Source: Pararge aegeria (taxonomy: Eukaryota; Arthropoda; Insecta; Lepidoptera; Nymphalidae). Taken from it: a stretch of DNA of 64,000 nucleotides. The position numbers and the translations under genes are program-made. Below are positions 33,726-44,957 of this stretch, piece by piece. The stretch covers positions 372,001-436,000 of the forward strand of contig NC_053197.1 in assembly GCF_905163445.1 (NCBI RefSeq). Direction: 5' to 3'. Under the pieces are notes generated by a model. It saw only the letters and a program-made list of their open reading frames with translations, did not search any database and was not told where the DNA came from. Position 1 is the first letter of the stretch; the number at the start of each line of letters is the position of its first letter.

Positions 33726-35755
33726 TGGGAAAACTGTTTTTTTGTATTTTTATATGAAGTGAAAACTTCTATAGCACGATGTAGTCTTCAGTTGTTCACA
33801 TTGATTATAGTGGCGCCATCTAGTTTAGATACGTGAAGACGCCACATAGTGCTATTCCTTGCATTCTGTTGTGTCCATTTAGTTGAGTTTATAGAGTTGT
33901 GTAATCAATCAATTTTTTATTTGTATTTCGCTTGAATATGGTACATGCAAACGGTTTACATATGTGTTTGTTGATTTTTATAATTGTGACATATCCTGCC
34001 AAGATTAGCGGAAAAAATTGATTGAGTAAGAAATCGGCAGTAGTACATAGTCTAGAAATAGCATAACGAAAACACTTCTTAAATAAACTTAATTTTACTG
34101 TAATATACAAATGTATTATTTAGTTTGGACAGTATCGAATAAATCTTGAACCGAAATAAAATAGTCTTATTTCTCGGTGCAATTTTAGTAAATATTGAGC
34201 CAATTTTGGCCACGTTATTTTGTGATATTATATTTATTGAGTTTAAAAAAATGTATAATATAAAACTTCCCGAATACTGTCTTAAAAACATACTGTGTAC
34301 CTAAAATAATATACCAAAACTAAACGTCGAAATTGCCAAAAGGCAGGTAATTTTTACATTTAAATTATTATTATAAAAATATCAAAAAATTTGGCAATTT
34401 AATTTATTCGAAAGAGTTAAGGTATATTACAGACTAAAATTACAAGTGACTTCATAAATAGTCGCAGGACAAAGAAGTTTTCTTTACCACTTTCTTAGTT
34501 ATGGGCAGAACATAAAAAATAAGTAGTTTAAATTGTAAATATTCTATATAGTTGTCAATATTTCAGTTTTAAAATTAGCAGCTTTTTCTTATGTTGATTC
34601 TGAGGCGCTCAATGTAATATTATAATTAACAAGTCAAGATATCTTGGCTATATGGATTATGTACCTATTGTACTCACTTATTAGGTAAAACCATTGAGAT
34701 GATATTAGCTCTGGAATGAGAAACCTCTTATTTCGCTATATGTCAGGTATTTCTCATCTTATAGATCTCAGTATTAAGCAACTCAAGCTGACTGGTGAAA
34801 TGCATTATGCAATTCTAACGTCACATATTGTGGCAAAGTGAGTCTAAATAAAAGATTAAAAGCGAATAAGAATTAGTAACGCGGGATAGTACTGACGGAC
34901 TCTAGAGGTAATATCATCTCAATTGGTAATCTTAAATGTATAATATACGAATATACGTCATATTTTAAAATTTTACATCGACAGTTGACAAAGCGTGAAT
35001 TATTTGAATTCATCAACATGCTGCAAAAAAATTTAAGCCTGATTTAAAAGTCGTTAAAATTTTTACCAAACCGTAAAATTACAAGGTCAATGCATATTAG
35101 TTTTAAAGATGCCGCTGAGTTGGCTCGGGCTTTGTCGGCTCAACTACTGTAATCTTCAAGAAATTTAACATAGCTCACATCGTAGAAATGGAAATAGTAT
35201 ACCCTTTATCCAAACAAACCATGGTTCTAACACCAGACACATTGACACTTTCTCATTGAGCCTTACATATACTAGTAAATATAACTATATTCTTAGCATT
35301 CTACATAATAAGGCCTCCCCTTCCCGCGGCACTTCCAAAAATAAGCACATAGTTTCATATTTCTTCTAACATTAAAATATTATTACAGTTAAAATTATTT
35401 GTTTATATATTTTTTAATAACAAGATCAACAATATAGATTAATAATAGACATCAAACACCGAATTCACGTACTAACGTTTTTTTTTTTGTCTTGTTAATA
35501 TCTACTTCATGCAATATTTCCTTCATATATTTAGCTGCCGGGCATCATAGACGTGAAATGAAATTTTAAAAAGCAGAATAAAAATATATAATGCCTCAAA
35601 ATAATATTTTTTTAAATTTTTAAATTTAAAACCAGTAGCAACACATTGTCTGATTATTCTTTTAATCATAACAGGTTTTCTAATAAACTATTTTTTTTTC
35701 TTCTTAATAATATTAGTTGACAGACCAAGATAGAACTAGAAACAAAGCAACAGTT
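33726..35755. other. Gene-free, strongly AT-rich DNA
   Basis: No exon. One fragment of a multi-copy repeat at about 35180-35290 (TATCCAAACAAACCATGGTT, ACACCAGACACATTGACACT) relates to those at 36060 and 37640. Confidence 0.35.
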
Positions 35756-35805
35756 CGCAGAGCATGCTAGGAACAGGTCAGGACCTGTTCCTAGCATGCT
35801 CTGCG
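35756..35805. repeat. Perfect hairpin, 24-bp arms, 2-nt loop
   Basis: CGCAGAGCATGCTAGGAACA... (35756-35779), loop AG, exact reverse complement at 35782-35805. Flanking bases do not pair and no duplication is seen. Confidence 0.9.
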
Positions 35806-36054
35806 CCTAAGTGGTAACTCATGCTAGCCGTACTGAATGAGAAGGGTTTAGTCTACCAGGCTGTTAGATTAAAGTCACCAGCTTTAAGTACATTGTAGGA
35901 TCGAAAAAACACTGCTTTTAATAACTTAGAATATGCAATCATTATTGATTTTCTCTTTAAGCTAAGAAAATACATACTTAAAAATGCAACAGACTCAGTA
36001 GAACTTACAATCTATATGCACCATTTAAAAAACGCAGCATAATGTCGGAATTAT

Positions 36055-36160
36055 TAGGAATGGTTGTCGCACTTCAACTGACAGCACCTTTCAAATGTAA
36101 GCGCATAAAACGTTTCGACGTTATGCCACGTTTAATAATAAGGGCCATAAAGTTTAACTT
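36055..36160 (+). repeat. Repeat-D fragment
   Basis: CGCACTTCAACTGACAGCAC, CTTTCAAATGTAAGCGCATA and TATGCCACGTTTAATAATAA correspond in order to ACACTTCAACTGACAACACC, CTTTCAAACGCCAGAGCGTT and AAGCCACGTGTATTAAGAAG at 37660-37760. It is a multi-copy element of unknown class. Confidence 0.5.
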
Positions 36161-37639
36161 AAACATAGTCATAGTATATTACTCTGCGTATGGACAAGGT
36201 CACAGAACAAAATGGCGCCAACTCATTGGTGCTAAGCGTTTAAAGAGCACCAGGTGGGCGTACGAGATAACCTTGTATAGCCGATTAGGCAGTACAATTA
36301 CTGAATACAACTATGGCCCGCTTGCACCAATTTAAAATTCGGGTTTAATGGTTACAATTTTAAATCTAAATTGGGTTGCGCCAGTGTAAAGAAACACAGA
36401 GTTAGTTAACCCGAGATTTCTTTATTTTACGCTCCTAATATTGTAATACAATTCGACCAAATATGTATGAGTATAAGTGAGACACGTATATGCGTCTCTT
36501 CTGCAACACTTTGTCTATAAATGTCTCATGTATTTTGTGCTTTCAAAAACATTTCATTTAGGTTGTTTGATTTTTGAATCTTTACTACCGTTTGGTGTCC
36601 TTGCATACCTAGCCTCTTTCATAACAATCTATATTATCATCCAATGGGAGGGTAAAAAAATTAAAAAAATAACCCCAAGTTAGTCCCAAGTACTTGGAGG
36701 CGAAAGACATAATTGTAGTTTAAACCCATAGTAGCCGAGTGGTGCAAGCGAACTTAGCATGTCCAAACGAACCGTTCTAACAAGCATATGTCGTATATAT
36801 CCTCCTGGCCGTATCCGACCACAGGGACTCCTAGTTATTGACTGACATAACCACTCTTTGTTTTAAATGTGCGATCACATTGACAGCACGTCAGTACTCC
36901 ACCATTTTCATGATGACAAAATTCGTAGTAGTATATGAGTATCCTAAGAGATGGCGCTTATTAATTTGTGGGTAAATTGATTACTGTAAGACATATTTTC
37001 GCAGAACCTATCCTTAATTAACCTTATTTAAGAAAAAATGATCTGATACCATTAATTGTGAAAGTACAAACTTAAAATATTTCATAATCTTCTTATTTAG
37101 GTAGCTCTATGATTATACAAAGGTGATAAACTAAAAAGGTTTATTTATAACTTTGTAAATATTAACTATATAAATTAATACGTCATATTAAAATTATAGC
37201 GCAACTTATTTGTGCAAAAGCTACAAAAAAATGCCTTGTCCTTGTGTATATTTGTATAAAAATATAATAATTATAAAAATTAAGCTGTATTTATAATATG
37301 ACCGGTCGGAATATTCTGAATATTTATGTATTATCATCGCTTAGGTAAAAAAAATTATGAAACCTCTTCTCCTCTATTCTTGAGGGCTTTTTAACCTGGG
37401 TTCCTTTGATACTCTCTTAACTTTAGTTTTGAGTTGTTATCCTAATCACCATCATATTTCTACATACGTTTGAACGAATTAAAAGTGTAAATAACTAAAG
37501 TTTTAACTTTAAATTGTAAACACCTTTGTTTCTCAAAAAGAGTTATTTAAAATTAAGAAATTTACAATCAAATAATTTTGAATTGGTTATGGCAAAAAAA
37601 AGTTTCTCTGGGCCTTAAAACGTAACATAACGTAGGTGT

Positions 37640-37775
37640 TACGCTGTGTTTTGTCACACTTCAACTGACAACACCTTTCAAACGCCAGAGCGTTTCAATC
37701 AACCACGGCCGTATCCTCACACCAGACAAACACTCCGACATTAAGCCACGTGTATTAAGAAGGCCCATAATATAC
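37640..37775 (+). repeat. Repeat-D fragment, less degenerate copy
   Basis: It includes TATCCTCACACCAGACAAAC and ACTCCGACATTAAGCCACGT, matching 36055-36160 and about 35180-35290. No coding frame is evident. Confidence 0.5.
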
Positions 37776-37860
37776 ATATTTTATTAATGTAATGAGAGAG
37801 ATCACCAGATTGCCTTGTGTGTGAGATTTCTACCTACGATTTTTAACTACGATCGATTAT

Positions 37861-37930
37861 GGTATCGAAGTCGCGCCATCTAGTGACGGTACAGTTTCCC
37901 AGTATTGGAGCTAGATGGCGCTCTTTCAAA
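37861..37930. repeat. Foldback element with GCGCCATCTAG arms (copy 1)
   Basis: GGTATCGAAGTCGCGCCATC leads to GCGCCATCTAG (37873-37883), then TACAGTTTCCCAGTATTGG, and CTAGATGGCGC (37911-37921). A sister element with the same order lies at 38428-38496. AGATGGCGC resembles the insect CTCF core, here in an inverted pair. Confidence 0.65.
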
Positions 37931-37936
37931 CAATAT

Positions 37937-37985
37937 ATATTTCTATTATCTATATATATAAATCATATATAGATAATAGAAATAT
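37937..37985. repeat. Perfect hairpin, 21-bp arms, 7-nt loop (AT-rich)
   Basis: Arm 37937-37957 (ATATTTCTATTATCTATATA...) pairs exactly with 37965-37985. Being AT-rich it is less surprising than the other hairpins. It lies next to the 37861 foldback. Confidence 0.8.
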
Positions 37986-38427
37986 TCTCACATCATCATC
38001 ACAGAATATTCCGGCCAATCAATCACAGACGGACATCGTCGTTATATTTTGTAAATAGCTAAAATCTAAGAGTACAGACAGAAAATGAAACAGCCTGATG
38101 TTGGAGTAAGTGAAATCTCATGGTCATGTTGGATGACTGAGTGCCAAGTGAGACATTGTCTACGTCCGTTTTATCGATCACGTGAAAGTTTTTTATACCT
38201 TACTTGCCTTATGTTTTCATTACGTTTTAGTGTAAAGTTTATTTTAAATTGAATTAAAACAAGTGCATTAATTAAAAAAAATTAAAAAATAGTTTTCTTT
38301 ACGAATGTTTCTTTTTATAATTATTTAATTTTTTTACAAAACATCTTTTTTTACACTAAAAAACAATAAAAACATTATTAACCAACATAATAGGACAAGC
38401 AAGAAAAATTGAGTACACGATTGATAC

Positions 38428-38496
38428 GGTATCGAAAGAGCGGCATCTAATGACAGGACGGTTTCCCGGTCTTGTCACTAGATGCCGCCCCTTCGA
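38428..38496. repeat. Foldback element with GCGGCATCTAATGAC arms (copy 2)
   Basis: GGTATCGAAAGAGCGGCATC opens it. Arms 38440-38459 and 38469-38488 pair at 18 of 20 positions around GGTTTCCCG. An outer TCGAA / TTCGA pair adds to the stem. It shares the GGTATCGAA start and (G/A)GTTTCCC centre with copy 1 and lies about 140 bp beyond the stop codon of gene A, possibly within its 3' UTR. Confidence 0.65.
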
Positions 38497-38632
38497 TTCC
38501 ATATAAATCAAAGTTAACTTTCACGCGATCGAGCAAGTAAACGTGAAGTAGAGAATCTCACATTTGGCACCTTGGTAAACTCAGGATCGAGGTAATATGG
38601 CACGGGCCGGCCGACTGACGGAATGTAGCGCG

Positions 38633-41600
38633 TTAGTAGTCGACCTTGTCGGGCTCCAACATGTAGTCGGGCGCCAACATGTGCTCGTCGCTCTTCAGCA
38701 GCAGGTAGTAGCTGTTCACGCACAGGATGCAGTAGGTCAGGACGGCTGGCAGGACAGACAGAATTACTTGTTACTTTACTATTTTTTTGTTCAATTCCAC
38801 GTTCTGTTAATTAAGTATGCCCCGAATGCCAACTAAATAAATAAATAAACATACTACGACAATACACACCTCGCTATCTAGGCCCAAAGTAAGCGTAGCT
38901 TGTGTTATGGGTACTTAGATAGCTGTTGAATATTTTTAAGAATATAATATACATAAATACTCATAATATACAGATAAACACCCAGACACTGAAAAACATT
39001 CATTTCCATGACACAAACATTAACCAGTTGTTGGAATCGAACCCCCGCCCACCTATGGTTCCATAAAATAGGTAAGTAATTATTATAAACAAAAAGATTT
39101 GGTCACCTATAAAATAATTATGACCACGCATACTCACGCATACACAATTCTATTACAAATGTATTGTTTTAATTGGAGATGTCTCTTAAAAAGTTCAATA
39201 TTTGTATTCAACGTAAGCTTATAGAAGTCCTATTATAGTATAAAGGACTACGTAATTGACAAAAAAGCTTGGGTGTAAATTATTGCTAAAACCAGGTTGC
39301 TCTTCTAATAATTTTAAATGACATTGTGAGATGGTGATAACAAAAAATAAAAAAAAAACACCCGGCTAAGTTTGTTGTGGACTTCTTCTTAGTCCAGGAC
39401 GCGTTTGGAACCCTCGTAGCTTTAGTTTTAAGTTTACGAATGTGGTTATCGCCATCATCTCACTACCGTGTAACTCTTATGTACGAATCAAGTGCCACCT
39501 GTAGGCCTACTTGAATAAAGATATTTTTGACTTTGAATGAATCCATTACACATTTTATGAAAAGAGGTTACTATACAATTGATGAATTTCTTAACGACAA
39601 GGCTGCTTGGAAGCAGCTTCTGCTGCAGCTGCTGCTTCCAGGCGGGCTTGTCGTTAAGAAATTCACTAATCAGGTAGTAACCACAATTGGTGAAATGTGT
39701 TGTAACACATTGTTTAAACTTGGATAAAGGTAGATCTAATATTACCTCCGGTATCATGTTATAAAAGCATATACCTATATCCCACTTTTCACGGATTTCT
39801 GCACTTTTTCCAGACGATTTGCAGATATCACTAATTTATTTCCATTTCCAGGTAGCCGATTGTTTATATCGACTTTTGTTTATAATTACTTATGTTTGGT
39901 TTAACAAAGATAAAAAATATATTGCGATGCCACTGTAGGTATACCTGTTTCTTTAAATTCGGCTCGAAGGGAAGGGTATGTTTTGGTTGAAACACCGAAA
40001 CATAGACTCTAGGAACACTAAGCACTCAATAAGTTCAAAGTTTATATAAAACGTAAGCTTACAGAAAAATCCTATTATAATATTAAGGATTATTAAACCA
40101 TAAAAAAGCTTGGGTGTGAATTGCTCTAGCTTCATAGCTTAAATTAAATTTACTGGAGGATGGTGATAACAAAAAAATAAATTTACCCGGCTAAGTTTGT
40201 CGCGGGCTCTTCTTAGAGCAGGGCGCGTTTGGAACCCTCGTAGCTTTAGATTTAAGTTGGCGAACGAAGTTATCACCATCCCGTTACAATTATGTAAACA
40301 AATATGTATGAACGCTTCATAAGTGATAGGCCTACATGAATAAAGAAATTTTGAATTTGAATTTGAATTTGCACGGATGGCGCTGCGCAGAGGTGCGGAG
40401 GGGAACCTCGCCAGCCGCCAGACTCGAAGCGCGTGCACGTAGCGCGCGGCGCACTCACCGTAGAACGCGAGCCCCTCCACGAAGGCCAGGAAGATGTCGG
40501 AGCCGCTGGCCGAGAAGCCGTAGCACATGGACACCAGCACGTACAGCAGCGCCGCGCCCTGCAGCCCCACCATGAGCCACACCCACGTGCGCAGCGCAGA
40601 GCTTTTCCTCTGAGAACGCATCACTCACTTTATACCAGCTCACTGGCAATCAACGATAGACAATTAAGAACATAACAGGAGAGTTGATACGGATTGGTGG
40701 ACGTCACCTTTGAGAACATTATGGAGAACCGTCAGGCATGCAGATTTCCTCGCGAGTTCTTCCTTCACCATTGAAGCGAGTGATATTTTAATTACTAGCT
40801 CATAGAAAAGTCCTATTATAGTATTAAAGACTTCGTCAACGATAAAAAGCTCGGGTATTAATATAATACTATTGGCTCTAGCCAGGTTGCTTCTTAAATA
40901 GTTTTAAAAGACAATGTGTGTGATAAAAAAAACAACCGGCTAAGTTTGTTGCGGGCGTTTCTTAGACCAGGGCGCGTTTGGAACCCTCGTAACTTCAGTT
41001 GACGAATTTAGTTATCCATCAACACAATTCTATGTCATATTATACATGTAATGTACGCATCAAAAGTGCCACCTATGTGCCTTTTTGAATAATGAATTAT
41101 TTGACTTTGACTTACAACGCACATAACTTAAAAAAGTGCGTAGAATTTAAAAAGTGAAGTATTTTCATTAATGACATAACCTTGCTAAGGTATATTATCC
41201 GATACCAGAATATTGTTTACTGAGAGCAATGTATTGTTTATTGACGTGAAAAAGCTTTTGGGGGTCTAAACAACTCTCTTACTTATAATTTTGCATACAA
41301 TTAATCAAATGCAATACCCAAAATTTAAACATGTGACAGCCACTGTACTACCCAATGAGGAATTTAACATCGTGGAAACAAAAACTTTGCAGAAAACAAG
41401 TTTGAATGTAAATAATTAATCACAGAATATATTTTATATTTTTGTATAAATGTTTTATGGGTTGTTTAATATGAACCATATAATATATGTTTATTTTATT
41501 TTTATTTAGTTAACTCTTAATATTTTACTTATATAGGTAGGTAGGTACCACGTAAAAATTACCTATAGCAAATTCTCGTATGCCTTTATTTGCCTGGAAT

Positions 41601-43469
41601 AGATCGCTATAGAGCGATGAGGCCGCCAAATTGTACCTTCTACCTTATTGTGCTATTGTATATGTATCTCTGTGAATTTTCACTGTGGTGTGTTCATTCA
41701 CATACTCAATTATGTTCTCTTGCAAATAATCGCTAGACTGGACTATTTTAGTTTCATATGCACACACACCGCCTTATCTAGTATGACATTCATGTATAAT
41801 TGTAAAATTTTCATGTATAATTCTGTTGTTCTAGAAAATGGGTCCGAAATAGTTATTGAGAAATAAATGCAAAGGGTTCGGAATAACGACAGTGTACGGG
41901 AGCGCGTGATGCGCTCGACCGCAATGGGAAGATCTTTTCCCGAGCTGGCGTTGTGTGGTCGGGGACCCAGGTTCGTCATCGGCAGCACACAGTCAGTAGT
42001 GAGCCCCCGAGAGCAGTCATTGTTACCATGAATGCGGCGGTGAGCAGCGTGGCCGCGAGCACCACGTGCACGGCGGACACGGCCGTCACGGCCACGGTGA
42101 TGGTGTACCACGTGCTGTACAGGCGGTCCTCGCCGTCCTCCACCGTGCCCGCGTGCCCGCTCGCGTCATTCACGGCCAGTCCGCACACTACCATGAACGT
42201 CAGAGACACTATCTGGAAGGGAGAACACTTCCTGTTACTTTGATTTGACGGTCGATTGGCGCAGAGACCCTGCTTTCTGAGTCCAAGGCTGTTGGTTCGA
42301 TTGCCAAAACTGGAAAATGTTTGTGTGATGAACTTAAATGTTTTTCAGTGTCTGGGTGTTTATATGTATATTATAAGTATTTATTTCTACTATTCATAGA
42401 CATTTTTATAAATTTAAAATGCATTTAAAAAAATTTGGCAACACTGGCAGTCGCGGCCTGGGCGCTTTTTCCAATTAAGCTTTAAATTTATAAAATTGAT
42501 AATTCCTCCAAGTGAAGGTAAAAACACTTATACAAATTATAAAATTCATAGACATATTCATCAGTCATCTTAGTACCTATAACACAGGCTACACTTACGC
42601 CGGGGTAAGTAACGCCTAATCAAAGAAGATTCCTTGGCATACACTACTAGGTAACCCATATATCTTGTCTTGCCCCAAGGTGTGCCATTTTGTCTTTGTC
42701 TAATCATATTTTTCATTTTTCGCAAAAATATTAATACGGCTTTGTAAATAACTACAAATAATTGTAGGTAAATTATTTTTTTTATATGTTAAGTGTCACT
42801 TTACGAGTTCCTAAACTTTAAGATCCGCCGGATCTGAGTCGTAACTTAAGTCGCCTAACGTCGTCACAAAAGAGTTCGTGAAATATCTAGTAATTTCGGT
42901 GATTCCTGGAGGAAAAAACGTCCTCCAGGAATCACCGAAATTACTAGATATCCGATTAAGGCTATTCCTAGGTTAAGTAAAAACGGGCATTAGTCAAAGG
43001 CTTCTAGAGCATGGGAGTAACATTGACCAGTACCTGCGACAGATAACTGCGTAAATTCGAATTCATATTTAATTAAATTCAAATCAAATTCAATAAAAAT
43101 AAAACTTTGAAAAAAGCAGAAGAGCAAAAGATGTTCAAATGATATTAAAAAGGTAACAAGATGCAAGCCAGCAAGTTAGCTCACGATGATTTCCTTCACC
43201 GTTATAGCAAGTGATATTTTCATTGAAACGCACATTACTTAGAAATTAGTGGTGCATGCTGAGATTCGAACTCGTAACCACTAAGATATCACCGCTTCGT
43301 ATCATATCAGTAATACAAGCTTATAATTATTATAAAGATACGATATGGGTATCGTGGCAGGGCTTTACAGATCTAAGAGATAACTTACCAAGTGAAAAAT
43401 TCCAATGATCTTAGTTCCAGCTTCGAGGCCGAAACACCAACAGAAAGACGTGATGTGCGGCACCGCCAT
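38633..43469 (-). CDS. Four-TM protein A, LAPTM4/DUF4728-like insect family
   Basis: Coding exons on the minus strand are 43469-43389, 42212-42027, 40609-40459 and 38745-38633. The intron phases are 0, 0, 1 and the product is 176 residues. The start MAVPHITSFCWCFGLEAGTK has the N-terminal Cys cluster followed by G-T-K/L-I-I-G, which resembles the LAPTM4 N-terminus. Four hydrophobic segments lie at about residues 20-42, 59-87, 97-120 and 128-158. A variable acidic loop (SGHAGTVEDGED) separates TM1 and TM2, and the short acidic tail ends PDYMLEPDKVDY. Donors are GTAAGT, GTAACA and GTGAGT. A 5' UTR acceptor (TTTACAG) just upstream of the ATG at about 43491 implies a further non-coding 5' exon. 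LAPTM4 proteins are endolysosomal, so a similar location is inferred only. No catalytic motif is seen. Introns 2 and 3 contain three LINE fragments. Confidence 0.85.
38835..39080 (-). repeat. SINE-1 copy in intron 3 of gene A
   Basis: The plus strand starts AATAAATAAATAAACATACT, then ACGACAATACACACCTCGCT, CAAAGTAAGCGTAGCTTGTG and AACACCCAGACACTGAAAAA, ending in the antisense B box TTGGAATCGAACCCCCG. The A-box end is truncated. Confidence 0.8.
39170..39537 (+). pseudogene. LINE-A 3' fragment in intron 3 of gene A
   Basis: GATGTCTCTTAAAAAGTTCA (ORF2 C-terminus, broken), then AAAAAAGCTTGGGTGTAAAT, ACCCGGCTAAGTTTGTTGTG, GGACGCGTTTGGAACCCTCG, and the tail TTGAATAAAGATATTTTTGA CTTTGAATG. It is antisense to gene A. 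Confidence 0.75.
39527..39760. repeat. Inverted duplication of a LINE-B ORF2 C-terminus
   Basis: The left arm reads on the plus strand ...YYTIDEFLNDKAAWKQLLLQ, and the right arm on the minus strand VILDLPLSKFKQCVTTHF... then YYLISEFLNDKPAWKQQ. They meet at CTGCTGCAGCTGCTG around 39625. The arms are about 95 bp and only moderately similar, so the duplication is old or arose from two insertions. The LINE-B copy at 47740 carries the homologous frame. Confidence 0.65.
40018..40372 (+). pseudogene. LINE-A 3' fragment in intron 3 of gene A
   Basis: AATAAGTTCAAAGTTTATAT, AAACGTAAGCTTACAGAAAA, AAAAGCTTGGGTGTGAATTG, TACCCGGCTAAGTTTGTCGC, GGCGCGTTTGGAACCCTCGT, and the tail (TTTGAA)n at about 40350-40370. 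It ends fewer than 100 bp from the donor side of gene A exon 3 and is antisense to the gene. Confidence 0.75.
40685..40795 (-). repeat. SINE-2 fragment in intron 2 of gene A
   Basis: GGATTGGTGGACGTCACCTT, TGAGAACATTATGGAGAACC, GTCAGGCATGCAGATTTCCT and CCTTCACCATTGAAGCGAGT are the antisense SINE-2 body. Confidence 0.7.
40795..41118 (+). pseudogene. LINE-A 3' fragment in intron 2 of gene A
   Basis: GCTCATAGAAAAGTCCTATT, AACGATAAAAAGCTCGGGTA, ACCGGCTAAGTTTGTTGCGG, GGGCGCGTTTGGAACCCTCG, and the tail AATGAATTATTTGACTTTGA. It is the third LINE-A fragment in this gene and again antisense. Confidence 0.75.
42245..42610 (+). repeat. SINE-1 interrupted by a second repeat, in intron 1 of gene A
   Basis: The head GATTGGCGCAGAGACCCTGC with B box GGTTCGATTGCCAAA runs to about 42405, and the SINE tail resumes at about 42555 (CATCAGTCATCTTAGTACCT, CTACACTTACGCCGG). 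The insert (about 42410-42550: GGCAACACTGGCAGTCGCGG, then AATTCCTCCAAGTGAAGGTA) resembles sequence at 9310-9400. Confidence 0.7.
42883..42951. repeat. Perfect hairpin, 31-bp arms, 7-nt loop
   Basis: ATATCTAGTAATTTCGGTGA... (42883-42913), loop AAAAAAC-type, exact reverse complement at 42921-42951. It is the longest perfect short-loop hairpin in the window and lies in intron 1 of gene A. Confidence 0.9.
43165..43290 (-). repeat. SINE-2 5' part in intron 1 of gene A
   Basis: GATGCAAGCCAGCAAGTTAG, TCACGATGATTTCCTTCACC, GCACATTACTTAGAAATTAG and the antisense B box GAGATTCGAACTCGTAACCA. Confidence 0.7.
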
Positions 43470-43499
43470 TCTACTGGCACCGTCTGCTCTCTGTAAATA

Positions 43500-44684
43500 A
43501 ACACGAAATATATTTTAATAATTTCTGAAGACTCATAATTTCCATATAAATAGAAATAGAAAATATTCATTAGAAAAACTCAGTACAGTATATCTTTGGA
43601 ATCCTGACCGCTAAACTAGGAAATCCCGTATCTTAGGTGCCAGTGCCTTCCCAAACATCGATTTAATCATTGAGATAATATCCTTTAAAACTTTACAAAG
43701 GTGTGATGAGTTCCTTAACGGTTAAGTGAGAATAGCATGCTGACTGAAATGCGTGTGTTTGTGTGTATGCATGTGGTGTGTGTGTTTATGTTAACCATGA
43801 AGCGGTTTTTTTTGCATTCTTCATATATAGTCAAATAATTCTTAACTGAAAAGAAAAGATGCCCAAAAACTTTTAATGTGCGCATAGATATGTAAATAGT
43901 TTTTAGACTTTGGTGATGACATTCGTAAACTTAAAACTGAAGCTGCCAGAGTTACGAACACGCCCTGTAGGGCTTGTAATTACTGTATCTATCCATTTTC
44001 TCGTCTTATCTCGTAGAATACTCGTAGGCTGGGTAACTAGCCGCGGCCGTAGCCTCCCACCAATATTTCGAAATTATAGATCCCCATGTTGTCCCGTTCG
44101 AGAATGTAATCCGAGACCTACGCTTGTAAAACAACAGTGCTTACCGCGTCGCCTGGAAGTTCGTCAATATGTTAGCTATAGTCTAATCTTCGGACATAAA
44201 ATTGGAAAAAATATTGTAGAAAATGAATATATGGAGTCAATTCGCGGTTGTACTGAAACCGTTTATAATTATTTAATTAAAGATTCCTCAAAACGTTCTT
44301 TAAGTTGGTGGGGATATATCTCAACTAAGTAACAAATAATGTTAAATTGAAAGTCTCAAAAGTTTAAAATCTGCGCGTAACAAAACTACTGGATCACTTA
44401 CGTTTACATTTTTACTCCATACTCTGAAAATGCAAACGTATAAGCAACTGCGTTAAAATATCGATCAAACATCCGTATTAGTCTATGGTATCCAAAGAAC
44501 TCTGATATTATTTTTAGTTCGTTTATGGTACCCAATATAAATATGTAAAGTACTAAACGCGAATTAAAATAAAGTGCGTAACTGTGCAGTTTGTCTGTAG
44601 GTACTGCACTGATATATCGGCTTCTAATAATACGTTGAGTCGATATAAGTTTCTGGTTTGCAGGAACGGTCATATATTAAAAGA
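43500..44684. other. Upstream of gene A: repeat relics, no further coding exon seen
   Basis: A non-coding first exon of gene A probably lies here or further right but cannot be placed. Positions 43905-43975 are an antisense LINE-A scrap (CATTCGTAAACTTAAAACTG, then ACGAACACGCCCTG), followed by an antisense tRNA-like SINE scrap near 44095-44170. A (TG)n-rich stretch lies at 43748-43790. Confidence 0.4.
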
Positions 44685-44957
44685 ATAAATAAATATACTA
44701 CGACAATACACACATCGCCATCTAGCCCCAAAGTAAGCGTAGCTTATGTTATGGGTACTAAGATGACAGATGAATATTTTTATGAATGAAATGTAATGAA
44801 ATACATTACCTGTACATAAAATACTTATAATATACATATAAACACCCAGACACTGAAAAACATACATGTTCATCACACAAACATTTTCCAGTGGTGGGAA
44901 TGGAACCTTGGACTCAGAAAGCAGGGTCGCTGCCCACTGAGCCAAATGGCCGTCAAA
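44685..44957 (-). repeat. SINE-1, near full length
   Basis: AAATAAATATACTACGACAA, CATCGCCATCTAGCCCCAAA, GTAAGCGTAGCTTATGTTAT, AACACCCAGACACTGAAAAA, TTTTCCAGTGGTGGGAATGG, GACTCAGAAAGCAGGGTCGC and TGCCCACTGAGCCAAATGGC. Both Pol III boxes are recognisable on the minus strand. Confidence 0.85.

Noticed and set aside
40336..40649. Open frames in other reading frames over gene A exon 3
   Set aside because: Only the minus-strand frame with four-TM character joins in phase with neighbouring exons. The other frames give Arg/Ala-rich shadows.
41953..42248. Plus-strand open frames over gene A exon 2
   Set aside because: They are antisense shadows of a GC-rich exon bounded by minus-strand AG/GT sites.
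43910..44332. 140-codon open frame as a gene
   Set aside because: Its first part is an antisense LINE-A tail and the middle resembles an antisense SINE. No domain or splice context supports it.
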